Positions 1-8,779 of a stretch of DNA of 34,768 bases are shown piece by piece (position 1 is the stretch's first letter; the number at the start of each line of letters is the position of its first letter). Source of the stretch: Streptomyces sporangiiformans. Its GTDB lineage: Bacteria; Actinomycetota; Actinomycetes; Streptomycetales; Streptomycetaceae. The position numbers and the translations under genes were made by a program. Below the pieces are notes generated by a model, which saw nothing but the letters and a program-made list of their open reading frames with translations, was not told where the DNA came from and ran no database searches. The stretch lies in assembly GCF_005768555.2 (NCBI RefSeq), contig NZ_VCHX02000156.1:1-34768 (forward strand). The letters are read 5' to 3'.

Positions 1-33
1 GACCCCCATCGTTCGTCTTTCGGCTGCGGGTCG

Positions 34-76
34 GTTGTGGCTGGTCGCGCAGTTCCCCGCGCCCCTGAAGGGGCGC
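34..76 (+). repeat. Streptomyces dispersed intergenic repeat with GC hairpin
   Basis: The stretch holds GGCTGGTCGCGC followed by an arm pair GCGCCCC/GGGGCGC (59-65 and 70-76). This word recurs in many Streptomyces intergenic regions, by recollection. A related copy in the opposite orientation lies at 4640-4697. It sits beyond the 3' end of the minus-strand SGNH hydrolase and could act as a transcription terminator. It is seen directly; the genus-wide recurrence is recalled, not searched. Confidence 0.6.
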
Positions 77-164
77 GCCCTCACTCACCCGCAGTCGGCC
101 ACCGGCACACGACCCCGACCCACCCACCGGCAGCAGCGAGCCCGCTGAGCCCGCTGAGCCGGCC

Positions 165-1184
165 TCACGTCGACGGTGTAGGTGCCGGGTCCGTTGCCGG
201 TACGCGGCGGCGGCGTCGGCGTTTGAGGAGGGCCCAGGGGCCGCGGGGCCCCGTGGGCATGGCGGCCGTGACCTCCGTGCCCGGCTCGGACGCCGCTTCC
301 GCGGCCGCACGGGCCACCGGCAGGAAGCCCTCGCGGCGGGAGACGTCCGGGCGCTCCTCCTCCGCCGGCCACAGGCCGAGCGCGGCGCAGACCGTGGGGA
401 GTACCGCCATCGCGGCCGTCGCGTAGCCCTCGGCGGAGGGGTGGTAGTTGTCGGGGCCGAACAGCTCACGAGGGTTGGCCTCGAACTCCGGGCCCAGCAG
501 GTCGCCCAGAGACACCGTGCGACCCCCCTGCTCCACCGTGCCGATCGTCTGTGCCGCCGCCAGCTGCCGAGAGGCCCGGCGGGCCAGCCAGCGCAACGGC
601 TGCTGGACGGGCTCGATGGTGCCCAGGTCGGGGCAGGTGCCGACGACAACCTCCGCACCGGCCGTACGCAGCCGCCGTACCGCCGCGGACAGATGGCGGA
701 CCGAGCGGGTCGGAGGCATCCGCTGCGTCACGTCATTCGCACCGACCATGATCACGCACACGTCGGGGATCCGAGCCGGATCCCCGAGGATCACCGCGAC
801 CTGGCGGTCCAGGTCGTCCGACTGTGCCCCGGGCAGCGCCACGTTCCGCAGCTCCACCGGCCGCTCGGCCACTGCCGCGAGCCCGGAGGCCAGCAGCGCG
901 CCCGGTGTCTGGCGGGCCCGGTGCACCCCCTGCCCCGAAGCCGTGGAGTCGCCGAGCATGGTCAGCCGCAGCGGCTCATCGGCTGCCGCGAAGGAGGACC
1001 CGTACAGGCCGTCAGCGCTCGGCGGGTGCGGGCTGTTTCCGTTGCCCACCTGCCGTTTGGCCAGCTGTACCTCGGCGAGGACCAGACCGACCGTCGCCGC
1101 GCCCAGAAGCCCTATCCCGCCACCGCCGTACGCCGCGCCTGCCGCGATCCGCCGTGCCACCCTCGCCCTCGACAAGCTCGACAT
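165..1184 (-). CDS. SGNH/GDSL-family hydrolase, membrane-anchored
   Basis: Likely an extracellular lipase/esterase-type serine hydrolase of 339 residues; the substrate is unknown. The GDS block is GDSTASGQG with the nucleophile at Ser80, the block with the oxyanion Asn reads GAND, and the catalytic Asp/His pair is D245 and H248 in DNYHPS. Residues 12-37 form a Gly/Ala-rich hydrophobic segment, either an uncleaved anchor or a signal peptide. The C-terminus is odd: a Lys followed by six Arg, then a Pro/Thr-rich tail. The ATG is preceded by GAGGAGG at a rather long 12-nt spacing, but no better in-frame start is visible. It is divergent from cystathionine beta-synthase across 182 nt. The family is clear; the role is not. 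Confidence 0.9.
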   Translation of the reverse strand: MSSLSRARVARRIAAGAAYGGGGIGLLGAATVGLVLAEVQLAKRQVGNGNSPHPPSADGLYGSSFAAADEPLRLTMLGDSTASGQGVHRARQTPGALLASGLAAVAERPVELRNVALPGAQSDDLDRQVAVILGDPARIPDVCVIMVGANDVTQRMPPTRSVRHLSAAVRRLRTAGAEVVVGTCPDLGTIEPVQQPLRWLARRASRQLAAAQTIGTVEQGGRTVSLGDLLGPEFEANPRELFGPDNYHPSAEGYATAAMAVLPTVCAALGLWPAEEERPDVSRREGFLPVARAAAEAASEPGTEVTAAMPTGPRGPWALLKRRRRRRVPATDPAPTPST

Positions 1185-1366
1185 GCGAAGCCGCCACCTC
1201 CTCTAAGCCCGTACACCCACTGCTTGCCCCGTACGGACCGTCGCCCAATCTCAACGGCGCGTGAACGTACAGGACGTGCTCACGGCCTGTACGGCGGATT
1301 ACGCCGGACAGGCCATAGGCTGACGGAACCACCCCGACCATTTCATTTGCAGCTCCGGAGACAACG

Positions 1367-2758
<1,392 letters not shown>

Positions 2759-2777
2759 GAAATTCCGGTGAACTGCC

Positions 2778-2803
2778 CGCGCCGGAGGGGGACTTCCGGC
2801 GCG
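2778..2803 (+). terminator. Hairpin terminator after cbs
   Basis: Perfect inverted repeat CGCGCCGGA / TCCGGCGCG (2778-2786 and 2795-2803) with an 8-nt loop, 20 nt after the cbs stop codon. There is no T-tract, which is common for terminators in this genus. Confidence 0.65.
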
Positions 2804-3127
2804 AGCGGTCGGAGCGGGACTTCGCGGAAGTGGTACGAGCGCGTCACGTCCGCGCAGCACACGCTTAACACGCGTCCGGCACATTGGTGGTTGTCGGCGA
2901 GGAGGGAGCGGCTCCCCGCCTCAGCCGGCACCGAACGGCGCCAAGGACCTCCGGAGCGGCTCCCGGACCTCCATGGACGCCACGGACGCGTAAGCCCGGC
3001 CCTGACCCGGCCCGCGTCCTTCGCGGGGACCGCCGTCGTCCCGCCCCCCGACAAGGGGGTGCGGCGGTCCCCGCGCCAAGCTTTCTGGACGCGGTGACTT
3101 CTGCGGTGGACGCGGTGACCTCTCCGG
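2804..3127. other. Gene-free convergent spacer
   Basis: With the cbs terminator this makes 369 nt without a gene between the convergent cbs and the small membrane protein. Short open frames here are Arg/Pro-rich, lack ribosome-binding sites and look like chance products of the GC content. Apart from two hairpins (2778-2803 and 3022-3075) I see no structure or gene in it. Confidence 0.6.
3022..3075 (-). terminator. Two-tier hairpin, probably a bidirectional terminator
   Basis: A perfect 14-bp outer stem (CGCGGGGACCGCCG at 3022-3035 pairs with 3062-3075) encloses an inner CCCCC/GGGGG stem (3045-3049 and 3055-3059). It lies 52 nt past the stop of the minus-strand membrane protein and faces cbs. 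The position between convergent genes fits termination of both. Confidence 0.65.
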
Positions 3128-3556
3128 TTACTTCTCCCAGTCCGATTCCGGCTCGTCCTTGCGGCGGCCGAAGAGCGGGGTGTGACGCGTGGCCTGGACC
3201 ACGTTGACCCCCACGATGCCCGCCCAGGCGACGAGGAGGCCGGGCAGGTCCGCCATGCCGCCGCCGATCGTGGACAGCGGGATCGCGAGGACCAGCGAGA
3301 CGATTCCGAAGCCGAAGCGCTCGCCCCAGGTGTCGTTGGCCTGCGGGGAGCGCGATTCGCGGGCCACCACCATCTGCTGTTCGGCGAGCTGGCGGCGTAC
3401 ACGGCGATCCACCACGCCGTCCAGGCGCTGCTCGACCTTCTCCAGGAACGACTCGACCAGCGCGGAGTCGTAGTCGTCGCCCAGTTCCCTGCGCACATGC
3501 AGGGTGGCGTCGAGTTCCTTCTTGAGTTCGGCGTCGCGGGCATCAGTACCGGTCAT
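3128..3556 (-). CDS. Small membrane protein with coiled N-terminus
   Basis: A 142-residue protein of unknown function. Residues 1-75 are charged and probably helical (rich in Glu, Arg and Asp, with an LxxVEQRLDGVVDRRVRRQLAEQ-like pattern). Two hydrophobic segments follow at about 87-103 and 106-122, then a short charged tail. It looks like a two-helix membrane hairpin with a cytosolic coil. The ATG was chosen because upstream sequence in frame reads as Arg/Pro-rich noise; the ribosome-binding site is weak. It lies 86 nt downstream of the ABC importer's binding-protein gene on the same strand and may be its last cistron. I do not recognise a named family with certainty. Confidence 0.75.
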   Translation of the reverse strand: MTGTDARDAELKKELDATLHVRRELGDDYDSALVESFLEKVEQRLDGVVDRRVRRQLAEQQMVVARESRSPQANDTWGERFGFGIVSLVLAIPLSTIGGGMADLPGLLVAWAGIVGVNVVQATRHTPLFGRRKDEPESDWEK

Positions 3557-3642
3557 GTGCTCACGGTAAGGAGCCGGAGACCGTTTGGCATTGGGGTTAG
3601 CCCCCCTGTCGCGGCGGGGCTGTACCCCCTGCGGCCGCTGCC

Positions 3643-4578
3643 CTACTTCTTGGTCAGGCCCTTCTTCTCGGCATAAGTGTTCGCCACGTCCTCCGGGTCC
3701 TTCTTGTCCTTGTCGACCTGGCGGTTCAGCTCGGTGAGGTCTGCCGTGGTGAGGACGTTGCCCAGTTCGGCGAGGGCCTTGCGGACGGTCGAATCGGCCT
3801 TGCGGTCGGCGATGAGGGGGACGACGTGCTGGCCGGGGACGAGGTTCTTGGGGTCGGTGAGGACGACCCACCCGTTGGCCTGGATGTCTGTGTCCGTGGT
3901 GAAGAGGTTCGCCACGTCCACGTCGCCCTTCTTGAGGGCGCCCTTCACCAACGGCCCGGAGGAGTCGAGGGACTTGAACTCCTTGAACTCCACCCCGTAC
4001 ACGTCCTTCAGGCCGACCACGCCGACCTCGCGCTTCTTCACCTCGGGCGCCGCCCCGATGACGAGCCTGCCGTTCTGCTTCTTCAGGTCGGCGAGGGAGG
4101 AGAGGCCGTACTTGTCGGCCGTCTCCCGGGTGACGGCGAACGCGTCGGAGTCCTCGGCCATGCCGTACGGCAGCACCTGGAGCCCGGCGGGCAGGGCCAT
4201 CGCGAGGGCGTTCTGCATCTCTCCCTCCTCGGTGGCCTTCGACTTGGGGTCGATGTAGTGGAGGAGCGCGCCCTGGTATTCGGGGAGCAGGTCGATGTCG
4301 CCGCCCTTGAGGGCGGGGATGAGGATCTCTCGGGTGCCGAGGTTCGGGCGTACGTTCGTCTTGACGCCCGCGGCGTCGAGTACGGCCGCGTAGAGGTAGC
4401 CGAGGACCTGGTTCTCGGTGAAGTTGGCGGTGCCGATGGTGATGCCGTTCTTGCTGGAGCCGCCACCGGAGCCGACGTTGCCCTCGCCGTCGAGCGAGGT
4501 GATGCCGCTGCTGCAGGCGGCGAGCGCGGGGACGGAGGCGGCGGCGAAGAGCCCGCCGAGGAGAGTACGTCGGTTCAT
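3643..4578 (-). CDS. Quaternary-amine ABC importer, substrate-binding lipoprotein
   Basis: A 311-residue extracellular binding protein of the OpuBC/OpuCC type, which captures glycine betaine, choline or related trimethylammonium compounds. The N-terminus has twin Arg (RRTLLGG), a hydrophobic stretch and a lipobox ending at Cys22 (ALAAC), so it is probably a Tat- or Sec-exported lipoprotein. Family motifs are FTENQVLGYLYA, NLGTRE, GDIDLLPEYQG and the late FTTDTDI. It is the fourth gene of the importer operon, 158 nt after the second permease; that gap carries a dispersed repeat which may lower or uncouple its expression. The true ligand cannot be read from sequence. The neighbouring lyase-like gene makes a histidine-derived betaine worth testing. 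Confidence 0.9.
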   Translation of the reverse strand: MNRRTLLGGLFAAASVPALAACSSGITSLDGEGNVGSGGGSSKNGITIGTANFTENQVLGYLYAAVLDAAGVKTNVRPNLGTREILIPALKGGDIDLLPEYQGALLHYIDPKSKATEEGEMQNALAMALPAGLQVLPYGMAEDSDAFAVTRETADKYGLSSLADLKKQNGRLVIGAAPEVKKREVGVVGLKDVYGVEFKEFKSLDSSGPLVKGALKKGDVDVANLFTTDTDIQANGWVVLTDPKNLVPGQHVVPLIADRKADSTVRKALAELGNVLTTADLTELNRQVDKDKKDPEDVANTYAEKKGLTKK

Positions 4579-4639
4579 GGGTGGAAGCTCCTGAGTGGAG
4601 TTGCAGAGGTCGGGGGGCGCCCCGTCGGAGGGCGGCGCC

Positions 4640-4697
4640 CCATCAGGGGCGCGGGGCTTTCACATGTGCGGCTCCGCCGCGTGGGCGCGACCAGCCA
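4640..4697 (-). repeat. Second copy of the dispersed Streptomyces repeat
   Basis: Read on the minus strand it begins TGTGGCTGGTCGCGC and continues into CACGCGGCGGAGCCGCAC and a CCCCGCGCCCC end, related to the copy at 34-76. It lies between the second permease and the binding-protein gene within the importer operon. Its palindromic GC arms (GCGGC/GCCGC) can fold in RNA, so it could attenuate transcription or stabilise the upstream message. Confidence 0.6.
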
Positions 4698-4736
4698 CAT
4701 ACGGCCCGCAGATTCAGGACGGCGCTGCGGGTGCGC

Positions 4737-5399
4737 CTACGCCGGGCGATGACGGAACAGCACCCGCTGGAGGCCGCTCAGCGCCAGGTCGAGCACGACG
4801 GCGACCACGGCCACGAGCACAGCCCCACCCAGCACCTGCACAAGGTCCCGCTGAGCAAGCCCGTCGAACACATACCGACCCAGCCCGCCGAAAGAGACGT
4901 ACGCGGCGATCGTGGCCGTCGCCACCACCTGGATCAGCGCGAGCCTGAGGCCGGTCATGATCAGGGGGAGCGCCAGCGGCAGCTCGACCTGGAAGAGGAC
5001 CTGGTACCAGCGCATGCCCTGTCCGCGCGCGGCGTCCCTCACGTCCGGGTCGACGGCGTTCATGCCCGCGTACGTGTTCGTCACGATCGCCGGGACGGCG
5101 AGGGCGACCAGGGCGACGTACACCGGCCACATCGACAGGCCGCTGGCGAGGAAGACCAGGACGACCAGGCCGACGGTGGGCAGGGCGCGGCCGAAGGACG
5201 CGAGGTTGATCGCGACGAACGCGCCGCGGCCGGTGTGGCCGATCAGCAGGCCCAGGGGGAGTGCGATCGCGGCCGCCACGAGGGTGGCCAGGAGCGAGTA
5301 CTGGAGGTGTTCGGCGAGACGGTGGCCGATGCCGTCGGAGCCGGACCACTGCTCGCCGCTGACCAGCCAGCTGCCGAGGTTCTTGAAGAGTTCGTACAT
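4737..5399 (-). CDS. Quaternary-amine ABC importer, permease 2
   Basis: A 220-residue integral membrane permease of the OpuCB/OpuCD (ProW-like) family, moving the ligand delivered by the lipoprotein at 3643-4578. About six hydrophobic helices are visible. The cytoplasmic coupling loop reads DAARGQGMRWYQVLFQVELPLALP, split here by the EAA-like GQGM...LPLALP elements. It starts with ATG only 4 nt after the stop of permease 1, so the two are probably translationally coupled and form a heterodimer. It differs from permease 1 in the N-terminal 50 residues. Confidence 0.9.
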   Translation of the reverse strand: MYELFKNLGSWLVSGEQWSGSDGIGHRLAEHLQYSLLATLVAAAIALPLGLLIGHTGRGAFVAINLASFGRALPTVGLVVLVFLASGLSMWPVYVALVALAVPAIVTNTYAGMNAVDPDVRDAARGQGMRWYQVLFQVELPLALPLIMTGLRLALIQVVATATIAAYVSFGGLGRYVFDGLAQRDLVQVLGGAVLVAVVAVVLDLALSGLQRVLFRHRPA

Positions 5400-5403
5400 G
5401 GGC

Positions 5404-6054
5404 TCAGGCCGCCCTTTGCTTCCGGTGAGTCCACGGGGTGAGTACGTACTGGACGGCGACCAGCAGCGCGTCCGCGACCAGGGCGAGCAGGAGCGTCAGG
5501 ACGACGCCGACGATCACCGGGGTCGGGAAGTTGCGCTGGAAGCCGTCCGTGAAGAGCTGGCCCAGGCCTCCGTCGCCGATGTAGGTCGCCACGGAGACGA
5601 GCGAGATCGACATGACCGTCGCGATGCGGACGCCCGCCATGATCACCGGGAGCGCGAGGGGGAGCTCGACGGTGAGCAGGGCGCGCAGGGGGCGCGTGCC
5701 CATGGCTTTCGCGGCTTCCTTGGTCTTCGCGGGGACCGAGTCGAGGCCCTCGACCGTGTTCCGGAGGAGGACGACCAGGGTGTAGATCGTCAGGCCGATG
5801 ACCGTGGTGGTGCGGGTCAGGCCGGAGACCGGGAGGAGCAGCACGAAGACCGCGATCGACGGGATCGTGAAGAGGACGTTCGAAAGGCCCAGGAGGAGGC
5901 CTCGAAGGGGGCGGATCCGGTGGGCCACCACGGCCAGCGGGAGGGAGATCAGCAGGCCGAAGAAGACGGCGGAGAAGGCCGCCTGGAGGTGGGAGAAGGT
6001 GAGGGTGGTGAGGTCGTCGGTGTGGTCGCCTATCCACGACCAGTCGGTGGTCAT
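5404..6054 (-). CDS. Quaternary-amine ABC importer, permease 1
   Basis: A 216-residue permease of the OpuC/ProW family with about six membrane helices and the coupling loop KAMGTRPLRALLTVELPLAL, typical of betaine importers. The ATG overlaps the stop of the ATPase gene by one base (TGATG), which fixes this start: an upstream in-frame extension would run through the ATPase gene as Arg/Pro-rich noise. It is the partner of the similar but distinct permease at 4737-5399. The pair is separate from the binding protein, unlike fused permease-binding proteins of the same family in Firmicutes. Confidence 0.9.
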   Translation of the reverse strand: MTTDWSWIGDHTDDLTTLTFSHLQAAFSAVFFGLLISLPLAVVAHRIRPLRGLLLGLSNVLFTIPSIAVFVLLLPVSGLTRTTTVIGLTIYTLVVLLRNTVEGLDSVPAKTKEAAKAMGTRPLRALLTVELPLALPVIMAGVRIATVMSISLVSVATYIGDGGLGQLFTDGFQRNFPTPVIVGVVLTLLLALVADALLVAVQYVLTPWTHRKQRAA

Positions 6055-7085
6055 CAGGCGGCCCGGGCTTCCTCGTGGGCGAGGCCGGCATGCGCGTGGA
6101 TCTCGTCGCGCGACGTCACGCCGGTGAGGGCGCCGTCGGCGTCGACGCGGGCCACGAGTCCGGTCGGGGAGGCGATGGACTCGTTGAGGGCGGCGAGCAG
6201 GGAGTCGGCGTCGCTCAGCGGCCGTACGGGGAGTTCGGTGTCCTCGGTGCGCCAGTGCAGGGGTCTGCGGGCGCCGTCCAGCACCAGTTCCCAGGTGCCG
6301 CCCTCGGGGGCCGGTGCCTGCGGTATGCCCTCGAGCGCTGTCAGCGACAGGAGCTTGAGGCTGCGCTCGGCGCCCAGGAAGTCCGCCACGAAGTCGTCCG
6401 CGGGGTGCGCGAGCAGCTCGGCGGGCGGGGCGCACTGGACGAGGTGGCCGCCGGTGCGGAAGATCGCGATGCGGTCGCCGAGCCGGACCGCCTCGTCGAT
6501 GTCATGCGTGACGAAGACGATCGTCTTGCTCAACTCCTTCTGAAGCCTGAGCAGTTCGTCCTGGAGCTGAGTGCGGACGACCGGGTCGACCGCACCGAAC
6601 GGCTCGTCCATCAGCAGCACCGGCGGATCGGCGGCGAGCGCGCGGGCCACGCCGACGCGCTGCTGCTGGCCGCCGGAGAGCTGGTGCGGGTAGCGCTTGC
6701 CGGCCTCGGCGGTCAGGCCGACCGTCTCCAGCAGTTCCTCCGCCCGCGCCCGTGCCTTCCTGCGGCCCCAGCCGAGGAGCAGCGGCACGGTCGCGATGTT
6801 GTCGAGCACCGTGCGGTGCGGGAAGAGGCCCGACTGCTGGATGACGTAACCGATGGAGCGGCGCAGCTCCGCGGCGTCCTGTTCCAGCACGTCCCGGCCG
6901 CCGACCCGGATGGTTCCGGAGGTCGGGTCGACCATCCGGTTGATCATTCGGAGGGTGGTCGTCTTGCCGCAACCGGAAGATCCCACGAGGACCGTCACGC
7001 CACCTTCGGGCATCTCCAGGGAGAGGTCGTGGACCGCCGTGGTGCCGTTCGGGAAACGCTTGTGGACCGCATCGAATTGGATCAT
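6054..7085 (-). CDS. Quaternary-amine ABC importer, ATP-binding subunit
   Basis: A 343-residue cytoplasmic ATPase of the OpuCA/ProV family that drives the importer. Visible motifs: Walker A GSSGCGKTT (35-43), Q-loop YVIQQS (80-85), signature LSGGQ (136-140), Walker B LLMDEP with D160/E161, and the H-loop VTHD. After the nucleotide-binding domain there is a C-terminal regulatory region ending in one CBS-like repeat (about 285-335). In OpuA-type importers CBS domains sense ionic strength. I chose the ATG at 7085 because AAGGGA sits 6 nt upstream; a possible start 33 nt further up has no such site. It is the first gene of the operon, divergent from the lyase-like gene. Confidence 0.92.
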   Translation of the reverse strand: MIQFDAVHKRFPNGTTAVHDLSLEMPEGGVTVLVGSSGCGKTTTLRMINRMVDPTSGTIRVGGRDVLEQDAAELRRSIGYVIQQSGLFPHRTVLDNIATVPLLLGWGRRKARARAEELLETVGLTAEAGKRYPHQLSGGQQQRVGVARALAADPPVLLMDEPFGAVDPVVRTQLQDELLRLQKELSKTIVFVTHDIDEAVRLGDRIAIFRTGGHLVQCAPPAELLAHPADDFVADFLGAERSLKLLSLTALEGIPQAPAPEGGTWELVLDGARRPLHWRTEDTELPVRPLSDADSLLAALNESIASPTGLVARVDADGALTGVTSRDEIHAHAGLAHEEARAA

Positions 7086-7120
7086 GAGGTGTCCCTTGCC
7101 CGACGTGTATATCGTCATGC

Positions 7121-7150
7121 AGAGTTCTTGGTATCTGAATAGGTTGTCAA
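7121..7150 (-). promoter_or_regulatory. Candidate promoter of the importer operon with CTATTCA element
   Basis: On the minus strand TTGACA (7145-7150) is followed after 18 nt by AACTCT (7121-7126), a weak -10, which would start the message near 7114 and leave about 28 nt of leader. The spacer carries CTATTCA (7136-7142), an unusually AT-rich word here. The -35 lies in the palindrome GTTGTCAAC (7143-7151 region), a possible operator for the divergent RpiR regulator. The -35 match is good, the -10 poor. Confidence 0.4.
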
Positions 7151-7225
7151 CGCTTCCGGGTAAATCGCTGGTTACGGATGACTGTCAGGCGAGATGGGAT
7201 GTCTGTGTTTGGGAGGAGTTTGCGC

Positions 7226-8779
7226 GTGATGTCGTCTCGGATCGTGGACGTACCGGGGACCGCCGACCCGAACTCCGGCGCCCCCAACCCGAGTTCCCGT
7301 GCCGCCACGCCCGGTCTGGTGGTCCTCGATGGGTACAGCACCGGCGTCGCCGACGTCGTGCGCCTCGCCGACGGGGCCGCCCGGCCGGTCCCCGGCACCG
7401 AGGCGCTGAAGCGCGTCGAGGAGTCCTGGGACGCGGCCCGGCGGATCGCCGCGACCGGGCGCGTGTACGGCCGCTCCACCGGCGTCGGTGCCAACCGGAA
7501 CGAGGACGTGCCGACCGAGGCGGCGACCGGCCACGGGCTGCGGCTGCTGCGCAGCCACGCCGGTGCGATCGGCGCGGAGCTGCCCGCGCGGCAGGTGCGG
7601 GCGATGCTGGCGGTACGGGCGAACCAACTGCTCGCGGGCGGGGCCGGACTGCGGCCCACCGTGGTCACGGCGCTGTGCGAGGCGCTGGAGAGCGGGGCGT
7701 ATCCGGTCGTGAACGAGTTCGGCTCGGTGGGCACCGGGGACATCGCGGCGCTGGCCCAGGTGGGGCTGGCGCTGGCGGGAGAGCATCCGTGGCACGGGGT
7801 GGGCGCGCCTGCCCCACAGCCCCTCGACAACAACGACGCCCTCGCCCTCATCAGCAGCAACGCCCTCACCCTCGGCCAGGCCGCACTCGCCCTGCACGAG
7901 CTGCGCGGGCTCATCGGGGCCACGCAGGTCGTCGCCGCGCTGTCACTGCTCGCGGTGGACGGCTCGCACGAGGCGTACGCGGCACCCGTGCACGCCGCGC
8001 GCCGACACCGCGGGACGGCCGAAGTGGCCCGGCGCATGCGCGAGTTGATCGGCGCCGCCGATCACCCGACGCCGCCGCTCGGCCGCCTCCAGGACCCGTA
8101 CGGATTCCGCTGCCTGCCCCAGATCCACGGCCCGGCTCAGGACGCGGCCGATGCCCTGGAGGAAGTCCTCACCGTCGAGATCAACGCCGCCGCCGAGAAC
8201 CCGCTGATCTGCGCCGAGGACATGGCCGCATACCACCACGGCGGCTTCTACCAGGCCCAACTCGCCCTGGCCCTCGACCACTTCAGGCTCTCCCTCACCC
8301 AGGTCGCGCGGCTGTCGACGTCCCGGCTGTCGACTTTGAACGAGCCCGCCTACACCCGCCTGCGCCCTTTCCTCGCCGACCACGAGCCCGCCTCCTCCGG
8401 CGTGATGATCCTGGAGTACGCCGCCGGAGCCGCCCTCGGCGACCTGCGCGCCTTCTCCGCACCCGCCTCGCTCGGCCACGCTGTACTCTCCCGGGGCGTC
8501 GAGGAACAGGCCAGCTTCGCCTCGCTCGCCGCACGTCAGACGCTCCGTGTGTGCGATGCGTACCGTCTCGTCGTCGGCTGCGAGCTCCTCGCCGCCGTAC
8601 GGGCGTTGCGCCAGCGCGAACTGCGGCCGGAACCGGATCTTCCGGTGGGCCGGGCGCTGGAACTCGCCGAGACGGTGCTCGACGCGGACCAGACCGACCG
8701 GCCGCTCACGGACGACGTGACGGCGGCGGCCGCACTGCTCGACCGGTTCACGGACATCTGGAGGGGGAGCACGGCATGA
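7226..8779 (+). CDS. Aromatic amino acid lyase-fold enzyme lacking the MIO triad
   Basis: A 517-residue member of the histidine/phenylalanine ammonia-lyase superfamily. It keeps the catalytic Tyr loop (Y81 in VYGRSTGVG), the SHAGAIG motif, QDPYGFRCLPQIHG (Y292, R295) and a Glu pair (E426/E427). The cofactor loop, normally GSVGASGD, reads GSVGTGD (166-172): one residue is missing and there is no central Ser, so the usual MIO group cannot form. The Asn motif of the family (LINGT) reads LISSNA. It is thus either a lyase that works without MIO, as reported for ergothionase (elimination of trimethylamine), or a non-catalytic relative. GTG at 7226 was chosen for GGGAGGAG 7 nt upstream; ATG at 7229 is equally possible, and ATG at 7178 lacks a site. 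It overlaps the RpiR gene by 4 nt. Confidence 0.85.
   Translation: MMSSRIVDVPGTADPNSGAPNPSSRAATPGLVVLDGYSTGVADVVRLADGAARPVPGTEALKRVEESWDAARRIAATGRVYGRSTGVGANRNEDVPTEAATGHGLRLLRSHAGAIGAELPARQVRAMLAVRANQLLAGGAGLRPTVVTALCEALESGAYPVVNEFGSVGTGDIAALAQVGLALAGEHPWHGVGAPAPQPLDNNDALALISSNALTLGQAALALHELRGLIGATQVVAALSLLAVDGSHEAYAAPVHAARRHRGTAEVARRMRELIGAADHPTPPLGRLQDPYGFRCLPQIHGPAQDAADALEEVLTVEINAAAENPLICAEDMAAYHHGGFYQAQLALALDHFRLSLTQVARLSTSRLSTLNEPAYTRLRPFLADHEPASSGVMILEYAAGAALGDLRAFSAPASLGHAVLSRGVEEQASFASLAARQTLRVCDAYRLVVGCELLAAVRALRQRELRPEPDLPVGRALELAETVLDADQTDRPLTDDVTAAAALLDRFTDIWRGSTA

Noticed and set aside
6853..8775. Very long plus-strand open frame in front of the RpiR gene
   Set aside because: It runs antisense through the importer ATPase and out of frame through the lyase gene, is Arg/Pro-rich, and has no ribosome-binding site; only the part from 8776 is a real gene.
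7226..8779. Simple annotation as histidine ammonia-lyase (hutH)
   Set aside because: The Ala-Ser-Gly triad needed for MIO is absent, the Asn motif is altered, and the gene is not in the hut operon.
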